From assembly GCF_014196515.1 (NCBI RefSeq), contig NZ_JACIDV010000008.1:124001-188000 (forward strand): a stretch of 64,000 nucleotides of DNA, given 5' to 3'. The position numbers and the translations under genes are program-made. Within the stretch, counting starts at the first letter, position 1. Every line of letters begins with the position of its first letter. Under the pieces are notes generated by a model. That model ran no database searches and was not told where the DNA came from. It saw nothing but the letters and a program-made list of their open reading frames with translations. Source of the DNA: Rhizobium skierniewicense (GTDB lineage Bacteria; Pseudomonadota; Alphaproteobacteria; Rhizobiales; Rhizobiaceae). Below are positions 16,464-26,192 of the stretch, in pieces.

Positions 16464-18248
16464 CTATATTTCTCCTGATGCTTCGCGGCGTCTGATATCC
16501 AGTTCTTCACTGTAGCGACGCAGCGTGTGGCTTTCGGTCAGCAGACCGATGGGTCTGTTTTCGATCCTGTCATTGACCACAGCAAGCGCTTCGCTTTCCG
16601 TTGTGTCGAACAAGGCTGCGGCCTGGCGGGCGTTCATGGTCGGGAGCAGCACGTCTGTTTTGTAGCGCAGATAGCTCTCAAGGCTGATTTTTTCAGCGTC
16701 GCGTTCCATTGGGTCGGCGTAGATTTCAGCGACCAGAACGATGCCAGCGTAGCGGCCGTCTTCGTGGATCATGATGACGCGTTGCGTGGAACCGAGCGAG
16801 AATGTTTCCTTGAACGCTGGCAGGCCCATACTGACTTTTGCCGTGCGGACGTCGGCACGCATGATCTTCCCAACCGTCAGGTCGCGTATCCAGCCGATGT
16901 CGTGGGCGCTGCGAATACTTTCACCACGAAGGTGGAAGCGCCATGTTGCGAACGAGTAGCCGAACGTCGTGCGCACCACCAGCGACGTCGTGATCACGGC
17001 CGCCAGCACCAGCACCGTGATCTGGAAATCGCCGGTGAGTTCAAGAGCGAGAAACGTCATCGTCAATGGTCCACCGATGATAGCGGCCGCAAAAGCGCTC
17101 ATACCGATGACGGCATAGACGATGGGTTGAGTGTCACCGTAACCGATATAGGGCGCGCAAATGGCGAAGATCTTGCCAATCAGCGACCCCATGAACAGTG
17201 AGGCGAAAAACAAACCACCGCGAAAGCTCGACCCTATGGAGATCGCGCTGGCGGCGGCTTTCAAAAGAAAAATCCCGATCAACCCGGCCAGTGTCATATT
17301 GGCATCGAGGTTGAGATGCAGCGCGCCGTGACCGCTGGACAGAACCTGTGGCGAGATCAGTGCCAGGGCGCCAACTGCTACGCCACCGATAGCCGGTCGC
17401 AGCCACAATGGAATTTTGCTTTTCCGCGCGGTTTCCTCAATGAAGGATACGGTCTGCATGAGCACGATGCCAATGCCAGCGCAGACCGCTCCCAGAAAGA
17501 TCGCTGGTAGGTAGTCGGGTGGCGTGACTTCACTGGAGCCAAAGATATCGATGCTGAGGCCGTTTTGCGATAGCAGCCCGGCGACCACGGTCGCAACCAG
17601 CGCAGAAACGATCAAGGGTGCAAGGGTAACGATCGTATAGCTGCCGATGATGAGCTCGATGGCGTAGAACGCCCCGGTCAAAGGCGCATTGAAGGCCGCC
17701 GCTATGGCACCTGCTGCGCCACAGCCGACGAGGATACGCATGTCCCCTCGCCGCATTTTCAGATTGATACCCAGTTTGGACGCAATGCCACTTGCAACCT
17801 GCGTGTAGCCAGCTTCCAATCCCACGGATGCGCCAAATCCATTGGAGATGATATTCTGCACGCAGACAATGATGCTGTCCGTGAGCGACAGGCGTCCACC
17901 GTGCAAGGCATTGGCTTCGATCGGGTCGATCATCGGCTTTTTGCGGGTTCTGGAAATCACGAAGATGAAAGCGCCGAGCAGAATTCCACCCATCAGCGGC
18001 CCGGCCAGCACAATCCAGCTGGAGAGATCACTGCTGCTGAGCCTCTCCACGCCGAAGATGACCACATGAAGCTGCGTGGCGACGGCGCCGATCAACACAA
18101 CGAAAAGACCCGCAGCAGCGCCAACGAAGATGGCAAGCACGACGAGAGCAAGCTCGCCGCGACGGAAGACAGCGCGTAGCCGCGTGGAACGCAGATTATC
18201 AAAAAAGCTTGCGAGGCTGGGGGCGCTGAACGGCTTGGTCGGCATCAT
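16464..18248 (-). CDS. CLC-family chloride channel/antiporter with CBS domains
   Basis: 594 residues. About ten membrane helices span residues 30-430, followed by two CBS domains (about 440-580). The gating-glutamate segment reads GASVGLEAG; the Glu is kept, but the usual GREGP flank is changed to GLEAG. The next helix GCGAAGAIAAAFNAPLTGAFYAIE and the FRGGLFFASL loop are typical. It moves chloride or another anion across the inner membrane, possibly in exchange for protons; the CBS pair may sense nucleotides. Start ATG 18248 is followed at once by a second ATG, with AAGAGA upstream. It is 34 bases downstream of the MBL hydrolase on the same strand. Confidence 0.9.
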   Translation of the reverse strand: MMPTKPFSAPSLASFFDNLRSTRLRAVFRRGELALVVLAIFVGAAAGLFVVLIGAVATQLHVVIFGVERLSSSDLSSWIVLAGPLMGGILLGAFIFVISRTRKKPMIDPIEANALHGGRLSLTDSIIVCVQNIISNGFGASVGLEAGYTQVASGIASKLGINLKMRRGDMRILVGCGAAGAIAAAFNAPLTGAFYAIELIIGSYTIVTLAPLIVSALVATVVAGLLSQNGLSIDIFGSSEVTPPDYLPAIFLGAVCAGIGIVLMQTVSFIEETARKSKIPLWLRPAIGGVAVGALALISPQVLSSGHGALHLNLDANMTLAGLIGIFLLKAAASAISIGSSFRGGLFFASLFMGSLIGKIFAICAPYIGYGDTQPIVYAVIGMSAFAAAIIGGPLTMTFLALELTGDFQITVLVLAAVITTSLVVRTTFGYSFATWRFHLRGESIRSAHDIGWIRDLTVGKIMRADVRTAKVSMGLPAFKETFSLGSTQRVIMIHEDGRYAGIVLVAEIYADPMERDAEKISLESYLRYKTDVLLPTMNARQAAALFDTTESEALAVVNDRIENRPIGLLTESHTLRRYSEELDIRRREASGEI

Positions 18249-18282
18249 ATTCTCTTGGCGTGTTCATGGCGCTCGCGCGCCT

Positions 18283-19110
18283 CTAACCCCGAACGTCGAA
18301 CTCGATTTCAAATTGCATCTGATCATAGCCCGGCTCGACGTGATCCGGCGTCTCATGCAAGACTATGTCATAATCAAGCGGTGTGTGCATATGCGTCAGC
18401 ACTGCCCGTTTTGGGTCTAGCTTTTCGATCCAGCCCAAAGACTGTTCCAGGGACAGGTGGCTGGGATGATACTTGTATTGCAACGTATCGATAATCAATA
18501 CGTCGAGATTGCCAAGCGTAGCCACTGCTTCAGGCGGAAAATCGCTGACGTCGGTGCAGTAACCGATGTCGCCGATGCGAAAGCCAAGCGAGTGGGTATC
18601 GCCATGCGTTTGCATGTGAGGCTTGAAATGAATTGCCCCACCTGCTCCGCTGACCGAGAATTCCACACCCATATCGGTAATAAGGTAAGGTTCGACAATA
18701 GGCGGATAATTGCTGCCTGGCGGCGTCTCAAGGCAATAGGGAAAGCCGTCACGAATGCGCTGCATGGTGACAGTGTCCGCATAGATGGGAATGCGCTTGC
18801 GGCTGGAGATGAAATAGCCACGCAGATCGTCAATGCCGTGGAGATGATCGGCATGCGCATGCGTATAGAGGACGGCGTCGATATGCTCTACCTTTGCGGC
18901 AATCAGTTGTGCGCGCAAGTCCGGCCCGGTATCGATGACAACGGTCGTCACGCCCCCGTCCGGCGAGAATTGCTGCACCAGGAAGGCGGCGCGGGTGCGC
19001 TGATTTTTCGGGTTGTCAGGATCACAGGCACCCCAGTCGCCGTTGATGCGCGGCACACCGGGCGATGAGCCACAACCGAGTATCGTGAAGCGACGCCGAA
19101 AGCCTGTCAC
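18283..19110 (-). CDS. MBL-fold hydrolase, PhnP-like
   Basis: 275 residues from GTG 19110. The metallo-beta-lactamase signature THAHADH supplies the zinc ligands, HGDTHSLGF and YCTDVSDF give further ligands, and LTHMHTPLDY closes the site. The N-terminal LGCGSSPGVPR is typical of the PhnP/cyclic phosphodiesterase branch. It is probably a phosphodiesterase; the substrate is unknown, since no phn genes are near. It lies 3 bases after tatD, within the metG-tatD operon. Confidence 0.88.
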   Translation of the reverse strand: MTGFRRRFTILGCGSSPGVPRINGDWGACDPDNPKNQRTRAAFLVQQFSPDGGVTTVVIDTGPDLRAQLIAAKVEHIDAVLYTHAHADHLHGIDDLRGYFISSRKRIPIYADTVTMQRIRDGFPYCLETPPGSNYPPIVEPYLITDMGVEFSVSGAGGAIHFKPHMQTHGDTHSLGFRIGDIGYCTDVSDFPPEAVATLGNLDVLIIDTLQYKYHPSHLSLEQSLGWIEKLDPKRAVLTHMHTPLDYDIVLHETPDHVEPGYDQMQFEIEFDVRG

Positions 19111-19113
19111 TGC

Positions 19114-19902
19114 CTACACCTTCGTCATTTTCGAAAAACAGCGAAATGCGTTTTCGGTGGTGATACGTGCCATCTCTTCTGAGCTGACGCCATGAACCTC
19201 TGCCAGCACTTCGGCAGTGTTGACGACGTAAGACGGCTCGTTGCGCTTTCCGCGCCAGCGCTTCGGTGCCAGATAAGGTGCGTCCGTTTCCACCAGAAGC
19301 CGATCCAGCGGAACGGTTGCTGCGATATCGCGGATATCCTGTGACTTTGGAAAGGTCAGAATACCGGAAAACGAAACGTAGCCGCCAAGCTCCACTCCAG
19401 CTTTCGCAAGGTCCGGTCCTGCGGAAAAGCAATGGAGAATGAAGGGGAACGGCCCCTTCCCGCTTTCCTCGCGCAGGATTGAAATCATGTCGTCGTCGGC
19501 GCTGCGGCTATGAATGACGAGCGGCAGTTTCGTCATGCGGGCCGCCTCGATGTGGCGTCTCAGGCCGGTTTTCTGATCTTCCGGTTTCTGCGTGTCGTAG
19601 AAATAATCCAGCCCCGCCTCGCCGATAGCAACGATCTTGTCGTGACTGTTCGCCAGATGAACCAGATCATCAGCGCTGATATCGAGTTCTTCATCCGCGT
19701 TGTTGGGATGCGTACCCACAGAGCAAAAGACCGACGGATATTTTTCCGCGATCTTCAACAGCGCCGGCAGGCGTGCGACCCGCGTGGAGATCGTCACCAT
19801 CTGCGAAACACCAGAGGCGTGAGCGCGCGCAATGATCTCGTCGCGCTCTGCATCGAAGTCGGCGAAATCCAGGTGGCAGTGTGTATCGATCAGCATTGGC
19901 AT
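19114..19902 (-). CDS. tatD: TatD-family metal-dependent hydrolase/DNase
   Basis: 262 residues. The amidohydrolase-type barrel is marked by DTHCHLDF at the start, GEAGLDYF, the CFSAG histidine region and LVETDAPYLAP. TatD proteins are 3'-5' nucleases linked to DNA repair. ATG 19902 overlaps the metG stop (TGATG), which argues for coupled translation; ATG 19896 is an alternative. The metG-tatD-MBL order is common in alphaproteobacteria. Confidence 0.92.
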   Translation of the reverse strand: MPMLIDTHCHLDFADFDAERDEIIARAHASGVSQMVTISTRVARLPALLKIAEKYPSVFCSVGTHPNNADEELDISADDLVHLANSHDKIVAIGEAGLDYFYDTQKPEDQKTGLRRHIEAARMTKLPLVIHSRSADDDMISILREESGKGPFPFILHCFSAGPDLAKAGVELGGYVSFSGILTFPKSQDIRDIAATVPLDRLLVETDAPYLAPKRWRGKRNEPSYVVNTAEVLAEVHGVSSEEMARITTENAFRCFSKMTKV

Positions 19903-21452
19903 CAAGTCTCTGGCGCCACGTAGCGCGGGAAGACGGGCTTTGGCGCGTCGAGTGGCGTCCCGGGAGCGAGACGACCATTCTTCCCCAGAGCCGCGAAGTC
20001 GCGCTTGTCCGCAGGAGCGGCAATGGTATCCAACAGCTTTGCGGCCGAGTCCGGCACGAATGGCTGCAACAGAATTGCGATCTGGCGAACCACTTCTGCA
20101 GTCACATACAGCACGGTTCCCATGCGCTCAGGATCTGTCTTCTTCAGCGCCCAAGGCTCCTGCCCGGCAAAATATCTGTCTGTTGCGGAAACCACGGCAA
20201 TGATCGCGGCCAACGCCTTATGGATCATCTGCTTGCCCACTTCGTCACGGCAGACTGCTTGCAGCGCATCTGCGGCTGCAAGCAGCTCCTTGTCGTCATC
20301 ACTCAGCGCGCCTGGAGTCGGTATCTGCCCATCGCAGTTCTTGACAATCATGGACAGCGAACGGCTGGCGAGGTTGCCGATTCCGTTGGCAAGATCCGCG
20401 TTGACGCGTGTCGCGATCAATGCGTCGTTGCAATTGCCATCCTGACCGAAGGATATTTCGCGGCACAGAAAATATCGGACATAATCAACGCCAAATTTTT
20501 CGAGTATTTCGAACGGATCAATAACGTTGCCGAGAGACTTCGACATCTTCTCGCCGTTGTTCAAGACAAATCCATGCGCGAAAACCCGCTTGGGCAGCGG
20601 CAATCCGGCGCTCATCAGAAAAGCTGGCCAGTAGACCGCGTGGAAACGGATGATATCCTTGCCGATGATGTGAACGTCTGCTGGCCAGTATTTCGCACGA
20701 GGACCGTCTTTGTCTTCGATGTAGCCGGTTGCAGTCATGTAGCTGGTCAGCGCATCGACCCACACATACATCACGTGCTTCGGATCATCGGGAACCTTGA
20801 CGCCCCACTCGAATGTCGTACGTGAGATCGAGAGATCTTTGAGACCTGATTTGACGAAGGAGATGACTTCGTTCCGGCGCTCCGCTGGGCCAATAAAGTC
20901 AGGATTGTCTTCGTAGAGCTTCAGCAGCTTGTCCTGATATTCGGACAGCTTGAAGAAATAGCTTTCTTCCTCGACCCATTCCACGGGTGAGCCCTGCGGA
21001 CCATAGCGAACGCCATCGGCACGAACTTCCGTCTCATCTTCGGCATAATAAGCCTCGTCACGAACAGAATACCAGCCGGCATAGCTGTCCTTGTAAATAT
21101 CGCCAGCATCCGCCATCCGCTTCCAGATATTGCGTGATGCCTCATGATGACGCTCTTCTGTGGTGCGGATGAAATCGTCGTTGGAGGCGTTCAGCAATTT
21201 ACCCATGGCGCGGAACTGGTCGGAGTTGCGCTGCGCCAATTCCTCCGGCGTAATGCCTTCCGCCTTCGCGGTCTGCTGCATCTTCTGGCCGTGTTCGTCC
21301 GTACCTGTCAGAAAGAAAACGTCCTTTCCATCCAGGCGCTGAAAGCGCGCCATGGCATCCGTTGCGATCAACTCATAGGCATGGCCGATATGCGGCTTGC
21401 CGTTCGGATAGGAAATCGCTGTGGTGATGTAGAAAGGTGTCTTGTCTGTCAT
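19902..21452 (-). CDS. metG: methionyl-tRNA synthetase
   Basis: 516 residues, class I synthetase that charges tRNA-Met. The HIGH motif is in [11 protein letters not shown], and KMSKSLGN lies in the C-terminal half of the catalytic domain. It is the short form without the C-terminal tRNA-binding domain. ATG 21452 is preferred over the TTG at 21461. It is the first gene of the metG-tatD-MBL operon. Confidence 0.97.
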   Translation of the reverse strand: MTDKTPFYITTAISYPNGKPHIGHAYELIATDAMARFQRLDGKDVFFLTGTDEHGQKMQQTAKAEGITPEELAQRNSDQFRAMGKLLNASNDDFIRTTEERHHEASRNIWKRMADAGDIYKDSYAGWYSVRDEAYYAEDETEVRADGVRYGPQGSPVEWVEEESYFFKLSEYQDKLLKLYEDNPDFIGPAERRNEVISFVKSGLKDLSISRTTFEWGVKVPDDPKHVMYVWVDALTSYMTATGYIEDKDGPRAKYWPADVHIIGKDIIRFHAVYWPAFLMSAGLPLPKRVFAHGFVLNNGEKMSKSLGNVIDPFEILEKFGVDYVRYFLCREISFGQDGNCNDALIATRVNADLANGIGNLASRSLSMIVKNCDGQIPTPGALSDDDKELLAAADALQAVCRDEVGKQMIHKALAAIIAVVSATDRYFAGQEPWALKKTDPERMGTVLYVTAEVVRQIAILLQPFVPDSAAKLLDTIAAPADKRDFAALGKNGRLAPGTPLDAPKPVFPRYVAPET

Positions 21453-21547
21453 GACGCTCAATCGGTTTTATGGTCTGTTTTGAGATAAACCGCTCTTAGC
21501 CTATTGTTCGCACAAGCGAAAGCAAAAGCCGTACAAAAAGGATGGGT

Positions 21548-22573
21548 TCAAACCGCGCGCATGTCTTCCAGAATGGAAAGGACCATCTGCTTCTTGTCCA
21601 GATTATACGCCTGGGCAATGGTGATTCGTTCTGAAAGCGACGACGAAAGACGTGCGTGACGTTCCGCAGCATTAAGATCGCCTGCAATAGCGGCCGCCCT
21701 CGCCCGCTCCATCAAGGTCTCGGTGGCGTGTTCCATGAAGAAGCCGAGGACGATATCACCGTCTTTCTGCGCCAGAACGTCGGCCAACTTGTGCATCTGC
21801 CTGCGCGCAGACGGCCCCGCTGCCGCCATGACTTCACCGAAGACGTCGACGATATCCGAGCCGCCGTAATTGAGAAGTTTCAGCGCTTGGGAAACGCTGC
21901 CCTTGGACGCATCCAGCAGAGAATCGCGTTTGTCGGCCGACATGGTCAGGCCCAGGTTTTGCAGCGCCCTCTCCATGTCATTGTTCTGCAAAGGTAGCAG
22001 ACGCAGCGGCATGCAACGTGACCGGATGGTGGGCAAAAGCTTGCCTGGCGCGTGGGAAAGCACCAGAAACATCGCACGTTTCGGTGGCTCTTCGAGTATT
22101 TTCAAAATGGCATTGGCAGCGTTTCGATTGAGGTCGTCAGCGGGATCGATGATAACGATGCGCCAGTTTCCCGTGCCTGAGGTCTGGGAGAAGAAATGCC
22201 CTGCCCTGCGAACCTCATCCACGGTAATTGCGGATTTCACCTTGCCGGTCTTTTCATCGACCGGACGCGTGAGATGTAGCAGATTGTGCGATGCGCCGGA
22301 GGATATCTGACGGCTGACCATGGAAGCCGTGTCAGGATCGGCAATGGTTTCCGGGGCAGCCAACGGGTCCGGATGAGAGAGGACGTGGTTGGCGAAACGG
22401 AAAGCGAGCGTTGCCTTGCCGATCCCCTCGGGTCCTTCGATCAGAATGGCATGGTGGCCTTTGCCGGAACGATAGGACTGTGCCAGAAATTGTTCCGCCT
22501 CCTGATGGCCGAACAGTTTCGTGTTTTCCTGCGGCGCAATAGCCCCGTCCAGAACGCCCTGACCCTCACTCAT
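21548..22573 (-). CDS. holB: DNA polymerase III subunit delta'
   Basis: 341 residues, clamp-loader subunit. It has a P-loop-like GPEGIGKAT near residues 45-53, the [19 protein letters not shown] segment of the AAA+ core and the sensor TIRSRC. ATG overlaps the tmk stop by four bases (ATGA), giving the classical tmk-holB pair with coupled translation. Confidence 0.95.
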   Translation of the reverse strand: MSEGQGVLDGAIAPQENTKLFGHQEAEQFLAQSYRSGKGHHAILIEGPEGIGKATLAFRFANHVLSHPDPLAAPETIADPDTASMVSRQISSGASHNLLHLTRPVDEKTGKVKSAITVDEVRRAGHFFSQTSGTGNWRIVIIDPADDLNRNAANAILKILEEPPKRAMFLVLSHAPGKLLPTIRSRCMPLRLLPLQNNDMERALQNLGLTMSADKRDSLLDASKGSVSQALKLLNYGGSDIVDVFGEVMAAAGPSARRQMHKLADVLAQKDGDIVLGFFMEHATETLMERARAAAIAGDLNAAERHARLSSSLSERITIAQAYNLDKKQMVLSILEDMRAV

Positions 22574-23241
22574 TGCGTGACGTCCGTGCGAGCTTTGATC
22601 TTTTCAAGAAGCGGCTCGACCAGCGAAAGCACATCCGCCGTCACCTTGTCCTGCGGCTGATCGGCATTGACCGTGCGACAGCGACGTGGCTCGTTGAGCG
22701 CTATGTCGAGATAGGCTTCGCGGCGCTTCTCGTGCGTTTCAAGCTCTTCCTTTTCGAAGCGGTCCGGTGTCGCGCCATCGTCTGCACGCTTGCGCGCACG
22801 GGCCAGGCCAGCGGCGGCAGGAATGTCGAAGATCAATGTCAAATCCGGCATTGTTCCGTCGATGGCAATCCGTTGCAGCGTCTCGATAAATTCAGGTTCA
22901 AGGTTCCCGGTGGTTCCCTGGTAGACACGCGAGGAATCCAGAAATCGGTCGCACAACACGACGGCTCCTTTCCCCAAAGCTGGACGAATGACCTCTTCGA
23001 CATGGTCATTGCGGGCTGCAGCAAACAGCATAGCCTCCATACGCACGCCGAAAGGCTCGGCAGCACCTGATAGCAGCACATGCCGCACTGCTTCGGCACC
23101 AGGCGAGCCTCCGGGCTCACGCGTGACGATGACCTCAAACCCGCGCTCACGCAAGGTTTCAGCCAGAATTTTAATCTGCGTGGATTTTCCAGCACCCTCG
23201 CCGCCTTCGAAACTGATGAACAATCCGGTGTTTTCGGGCAA
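22570..23241 (-). CDS. tmk: thymidylate kinase
   Basis: 223 residues, phosphorylates dTMP to dTDP. P-loop [11 protein letters not shown] at residues 11-21, the DR-type motif [13 protein letters not shown], and [11 protein letters not shown] for substrate binding. It is upstream of holB with a 4-bp overlap, and 72 bases after the PBP5-like gene. Confidence 0.96.
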   Translation of the reverse strand: MPENTGLFISFEGGEGAGKSTQIKILAETLRERGFEVIVTREPGGSPGAEAVRHVLLSGAAEPFGVRMEAMLFAAARNDHVEEVIRPALGKGAVVLCDRFLDSSRVYQGTTGNLEPEFIETLQRIAIDGTMPDLTLIFDIPAAAGLARARKRADDGATPDRFEKEELETHEKRREAYLDIALNEPRRCRTVNADQPQDKVTADVLSLVEPLLEKIKARTDVTQ

Positions 23242-23313
23242 TGTCTTTTCCTGATTTCAGCGGTTACGCCGTATCGTCTTTAACCCATGCGGAACCGTTG
23301 CGAAACGGTTAAG

Positions 23314-24480
23314 TCACAGCCAAAAGAGAAGCAGTTCCTTAAGCGCGCCCGCGGCATTCTGGGTCAGCGTCCCTTTTTCAACAGCAGCCGTGGTATAGAG
23401 CGGCACGTCACGGAGCAGTTTTTCTCCGGAAAAAATCTTCAGCGTCGCGGCGTTGTAGCCCGTGTCCAATGGAGCGTTCAAAGGCCAGTTATAGACGATC
23501 CTTCCCGACAGACGATCGGGATTGTTGATGGGAACGAGAACACTCACCTCCTCGCGGACCGTCAGGGAAACGGCACTCGTTGAACCACCGTAAACGCCGA
23601 TATTGCCGACGATCTCGTCCTTTTGGAAAAGATTGCGCTTTTGAAAAGCCGTCAGTCCCCATTCAACGACGCGGCGGGCTTCCTCTTGCCGTGTTTTATC
23701 GTCAGCCAGACCCGCAAGCGTCAGATAGATGCGACGACCATCACGTTCGGCCGACACGACTGCAGAAAATCCCTGCCCTTCTGCAAAGCCCAGCCCCAAC
23801 CCGTCGATACCATTTCCGAGGAGAGAATTCTTGTTGCGCTGAAAAATGCGGTTCCACTCAAAATCGGGCTTGGCAAAAAGTCCGTAACGATCCGCGTAGG
23901 TGTCGTGAACATGTTTGGCCAACACCACCATGTCACGCGCTGTTGTCTTGCTGACCTTATCGGGAAGGCCGGTCGAATTGGCAAAGGAACTGCCTGTCAG
24001 GCCGAGCGCAGTGGCGTGATCCGTCATGCGTTTGGCAAAGGCCTCGTCCGATCCGGCCAACCCTTCGGCAACGACAAGGCAGCCGTCATTCGCGTTTTGG
24101 ACGATGATGCCTGTGAGCAGGTCGTTGATGCTGACGGTGGATTTGAGCGCTGCAAACATGGTGGAGGTGCGAGAAGGCGCACCACCCGTCCGCCAGGCAT
24201 ATTCCGAGACGGGGTAGCCCGTATCGGCACTGACCTTGTTCTTGCTCAGAGCATCCATGACCACTTCAACCGTCATAAGCTTGGCGAGTGACGCCGGCGC
24301 AAATGGTGTGTTTTCATTGATGGCTAGCAAAACCGTGCCGGTTTCGGCATCGATCATATAGGCCTGCTGCGCTTTCACAGCCAGCCCGCCGGACTGTGCA
24401 TGGAGCGTGCAGACGCTTGCCCCCAGCAGGGACGCTGACATCAGAAAAGCTTTCAAATATCGGTTAAATGTGCGCTTCAA
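23314..24480 (-). CDS. PBP5-family D,D-carboxypeptidase homologue with degenerate active site
   Basis: 388 residues with a signal peptide (cleavage after LHA near residue 28), hence periplasmic. The S11 fold is clear, and the first motif SLAK (S64-K67) is intact. The second motif, normally SxN, reads NAN (129-131). The third, normally KTG, reads GLG (229-231) inside the otherwise normal context DGLxxGFAE and SAERDGRR. Both changes are unambiguous in the sequence. Loss of the KTG lysine should abolish or strongly reduce carboxypeptidase and penicillin-binding activity, so this may be a pseudoenzyme with a structural or regulatory role in the wall. It is adjacent to rlpA, another wall gene. Confidence 0.85.
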   Translation of the reverse strand: MKRTFNRYLKAFLMSASLLGASVCTLHAQSGGLAVKAQQAYMIDAETGTVLLAINENTPFAPASLAKLMTVEVVMDALSKNKVSADTGYPVSEYAWRTGGAPSRTSTMFAALKSTVSINDLLTGIIVQNANDGCLVVAEGLAGSDEAFAKRMTDHATALGLTGSSFANSTGLPDKVSKTTARDMVVLAKHVHDTYADRYGLFAKPDFEWNRIFQRNKNSLLGNGIDGLGLGFAEGQGFSAVVSAERDGRRIYLTLAGLADDKTRQEEARRVVEWGLTAFQKRNLFQKDEIVGNIGVYGGSTSAVSLTVREEVSVLVPINNPDRLSGRIVYNWPLNAPLDTGYNAATLKIFSGEKLLRDVPLYTTAAVEKGTLTQNAAGALKELLLFWL

Positions 24481-24615
24481 AACACGAGCCCGCCATCACT
24501 TGTATCAGAATGCCTGCATAACGTCATAACACACCAGCATCCGCTTGTGGCCGATACCGGAGGAATCATACGCAGGGCGTGAGATTATGCGCGAGACAAG
24601 ACCAAAGGGTAAAGA

Positions 24616-25674
24616 TCAGCGATCATTACCCTGTCTGTTTTTCACAAAAGCAATGATGGATTGCTCGTTCAGGCCGCCTTTGTTGACAAGAACCTTATCG
24701 AAGGCACTTGCCGCCTTGGAGACCGATGCGGTTTCTTCCGAATAGGCTGAAGCGAACCGGCCTGATGGTGTCGGCGCGCGCAAGAAGTTGCCTTCAGGTC
24801 GCTCGTTCAGGATAGGACCATATTCGGGCAATACGACGAATTGCTCACCGCCCTGCCCCACCACGGGTGCAGGGCCATCGACCAGCGGCATGGCCTGAAG
24901 CGCCTGGCTCTTCTTCGAGCCGACCAGCGCCATCTGTGCGGAACCGCCATATGCAGGGCTGTTTGGGATAGGAAGGTTCGACGATGACGCGGACGCCACC
25001 ATCACGCCACTTGCGATCTGTCCTTCAGGATTGATGCCGGGGCCGCGAGCGCCCTTCGGAACGTAAGACGCCATCAAATAAGGCATATCATGACCATCCA
25101 ACGGCGCGCGGCCCACATACTGGACGCGGACACTGGCTGTACCGGTCGCCTTCATATCCAGGAGATCTGCCGTCTTGCTCGAAACGTCGATCAGACGCCC
25201 CTCATGGAACGGGCCGCGGTCGTTGACGCGAACGACAACCGAAGAGCCATTCTTCAGATTCGTAACGCGGGCATAGCTGGGCAGAGGAAATGTCGGATGG
25301 GCAGCGGAGAGGTGTTCTTTATCATAGGCTTCGCCGTTGGCCGTCAGACGACCGTGAAATGCGGAGCCGTACCAGGATGCGAGACCTGACTTGTCGTAGT
25401 TCTGCTCTTCCTTGGGAAAATAGCGACGACCCTTGACCGTGTAGGCATTACCCACCAGGAACCGCCCGCCGCCCTTGGGAATATTCGCGCCATCCGCAAC
25501 GCGCGGACTTGCTTTCACGCCATACTCGGACTCGGAGAAGTATTCCTTGCTGCGTTTCTGCTTCGGCTTGGTTTCCGACGTCGTGGAACAGGATGCCGTT
25601 GCCGCGCACAGAACGGCAATGCCGAGCCACTTAGCGCTCACACCGACTTTCATTACAGCAGATTTCAAATCCAT
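24616..25674 (-). CDS. rlpA: RlpA-like lipoprotein (septal lytic transglycosylase family)
   Basis: About 352 residues. The N-terminus has a lipobox (LCAATASC), so it is probably a lipoprotein of the outer membrane. A double-psi beta-barrel (about 95-190) carries GLASWYGSAFHGRLTANGE and VRVNDRGPF, the RlpA catalytic-type residues. The C-terminus is long, Gly/Ser/Pro-rich, and has no SPOR domain. ATG 25674 is used; a GTG 12 bases earlier and an ATG at 25653 are alternatives. It cleaves denuded glycan strands at the septum in characterised relatives. Confidence 0.88.
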   Translation of the reverse strand: MDLKSAVMKVGVSAKWLGIAVLCAATASCSTTSETKPKQKRSKEYFSESEYGVKASPRVADGANIPKGGGRFLVGNAYTVKGRRYFPKEEQNYDKSGLASWYGSAFHGRLTANGEAYDKEHLSAAHPTFPLPSYARVTNLKNGSSVVVRVNDRGPFHEGRLIDVSSKTADLLDMKATGTASVRVQYVGRAPLDGHDMPYLMASYVPKGARGPGINPEGQIASGVMVASASSSNLPIPNSPAYGGSAQMALVGSKKSQALQAMPLVDGPAPVVGQGGEQFVVLPEYGPILNERPEGNFLRAPTPSGRFASAYSEETASVSKAASAFDKVLVNKGGLNEQSIIAFVKNRQGNDR

Positions 25675-25934
25675 GCCCCGTATCACTATGGGCCGCCTCC
25701 GCAGCAGCCCTACACACCTCGATCATCACGCCCTCTGACATCGAAGCACCTAACAGGCGCCTAATCTTGCCCGCAACATGGCGAAATTGCGAACGTTGAA
25801 TGCGATTTCGATAAAATTGTAACGAACGTGGTTAGCCAAGAGTTAACGCGCCGTCGACATTAGAGGCGCTAAAATGCCTACCTGAACGGATTGACGGCAT
25901 GACGCAAACCGATATAAAGCGACACGCATAACGT

Positions 25935-26024
25935 GGATGGGTGTCCGAGTGGTTTAAGGAACCGGTCTTGAAAACCGGCGTGCGTGAGAGCGTACCGTGG
26001 GTTCGAATCCCACCCCATCTGCCA
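25935..26024 (+). tRNA. tRNA-Ser(UGA)
   Basis: A 90-base type II tRNA with encoded CCA. Acceptor GGATGGG (25935-25941) pairs with CCCATCT, with a G-T at the first pair. The anticodon loop CTTGAAA gives UGA. A long variable arm (about 25979-25998) is typical of serine tRNAs, and the T-arm is GTGGGTTCGAATCCCAC. It is the integration site of the downstream prophage, which begins at its 3' end. Confidence 0.95.
26000..26024 (+). other. probable left attachment site (attL core) in tRNA-Ser 3' end
   Basis: The tyrosine integrase gene starts 168 bases downstream, and phage genes follow without a break. Such integrases use tRNA 3' ends as attB. The exact core cannot be bounded because the right-hand copy lies beyond the window. 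A 6-bp hairpin (CGTATG-TTTCG-CATACG, 26025-26041) follows immediately. Confidence 0.5.
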
Positions 26025-26040
26025 CGTATGTTTCGCATAC

Positions 26041-26179
26041 GTTCCTATATGTTCCGTTTTTGTCTTGCGCAGTAACCATTTTTAGGTTTCTCTGTTCCCA
26101 TTCGTTCCTACCGCTTTTCATACAATCCCATGAAAAAGCGGGTACGGTTGCGGGTACTTTCAAATTGAAATGCGGGTAC
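26041..26179 (+). repeat. two families of short direct repeats at the prophage edge
   Basis: GTTCC occurs in two pairs with 10-bp spacing (26041/26051 and 26094/26104). GCGGGTAC occurs three times (26138, 26150 and 26172). They lie between the attachment site and the integrase, as arm-type integrase and excisionase sites do; repeated GCGGGTA-like blocks are often seen beside integrases of this type. Confidence 0.5.
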
Positions 26180-26192
26180 AGCGAGAACAAGC

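Noticed and set aside
26041-26108. GTTC pairs resembling LexA boxes before the integrase
   Set aside because: Spacing is GTTC-N6-GTTC, one base short of the alphaproteobacterial LexA box; the 10-bp period and repetition fit integrase-type repeats better.
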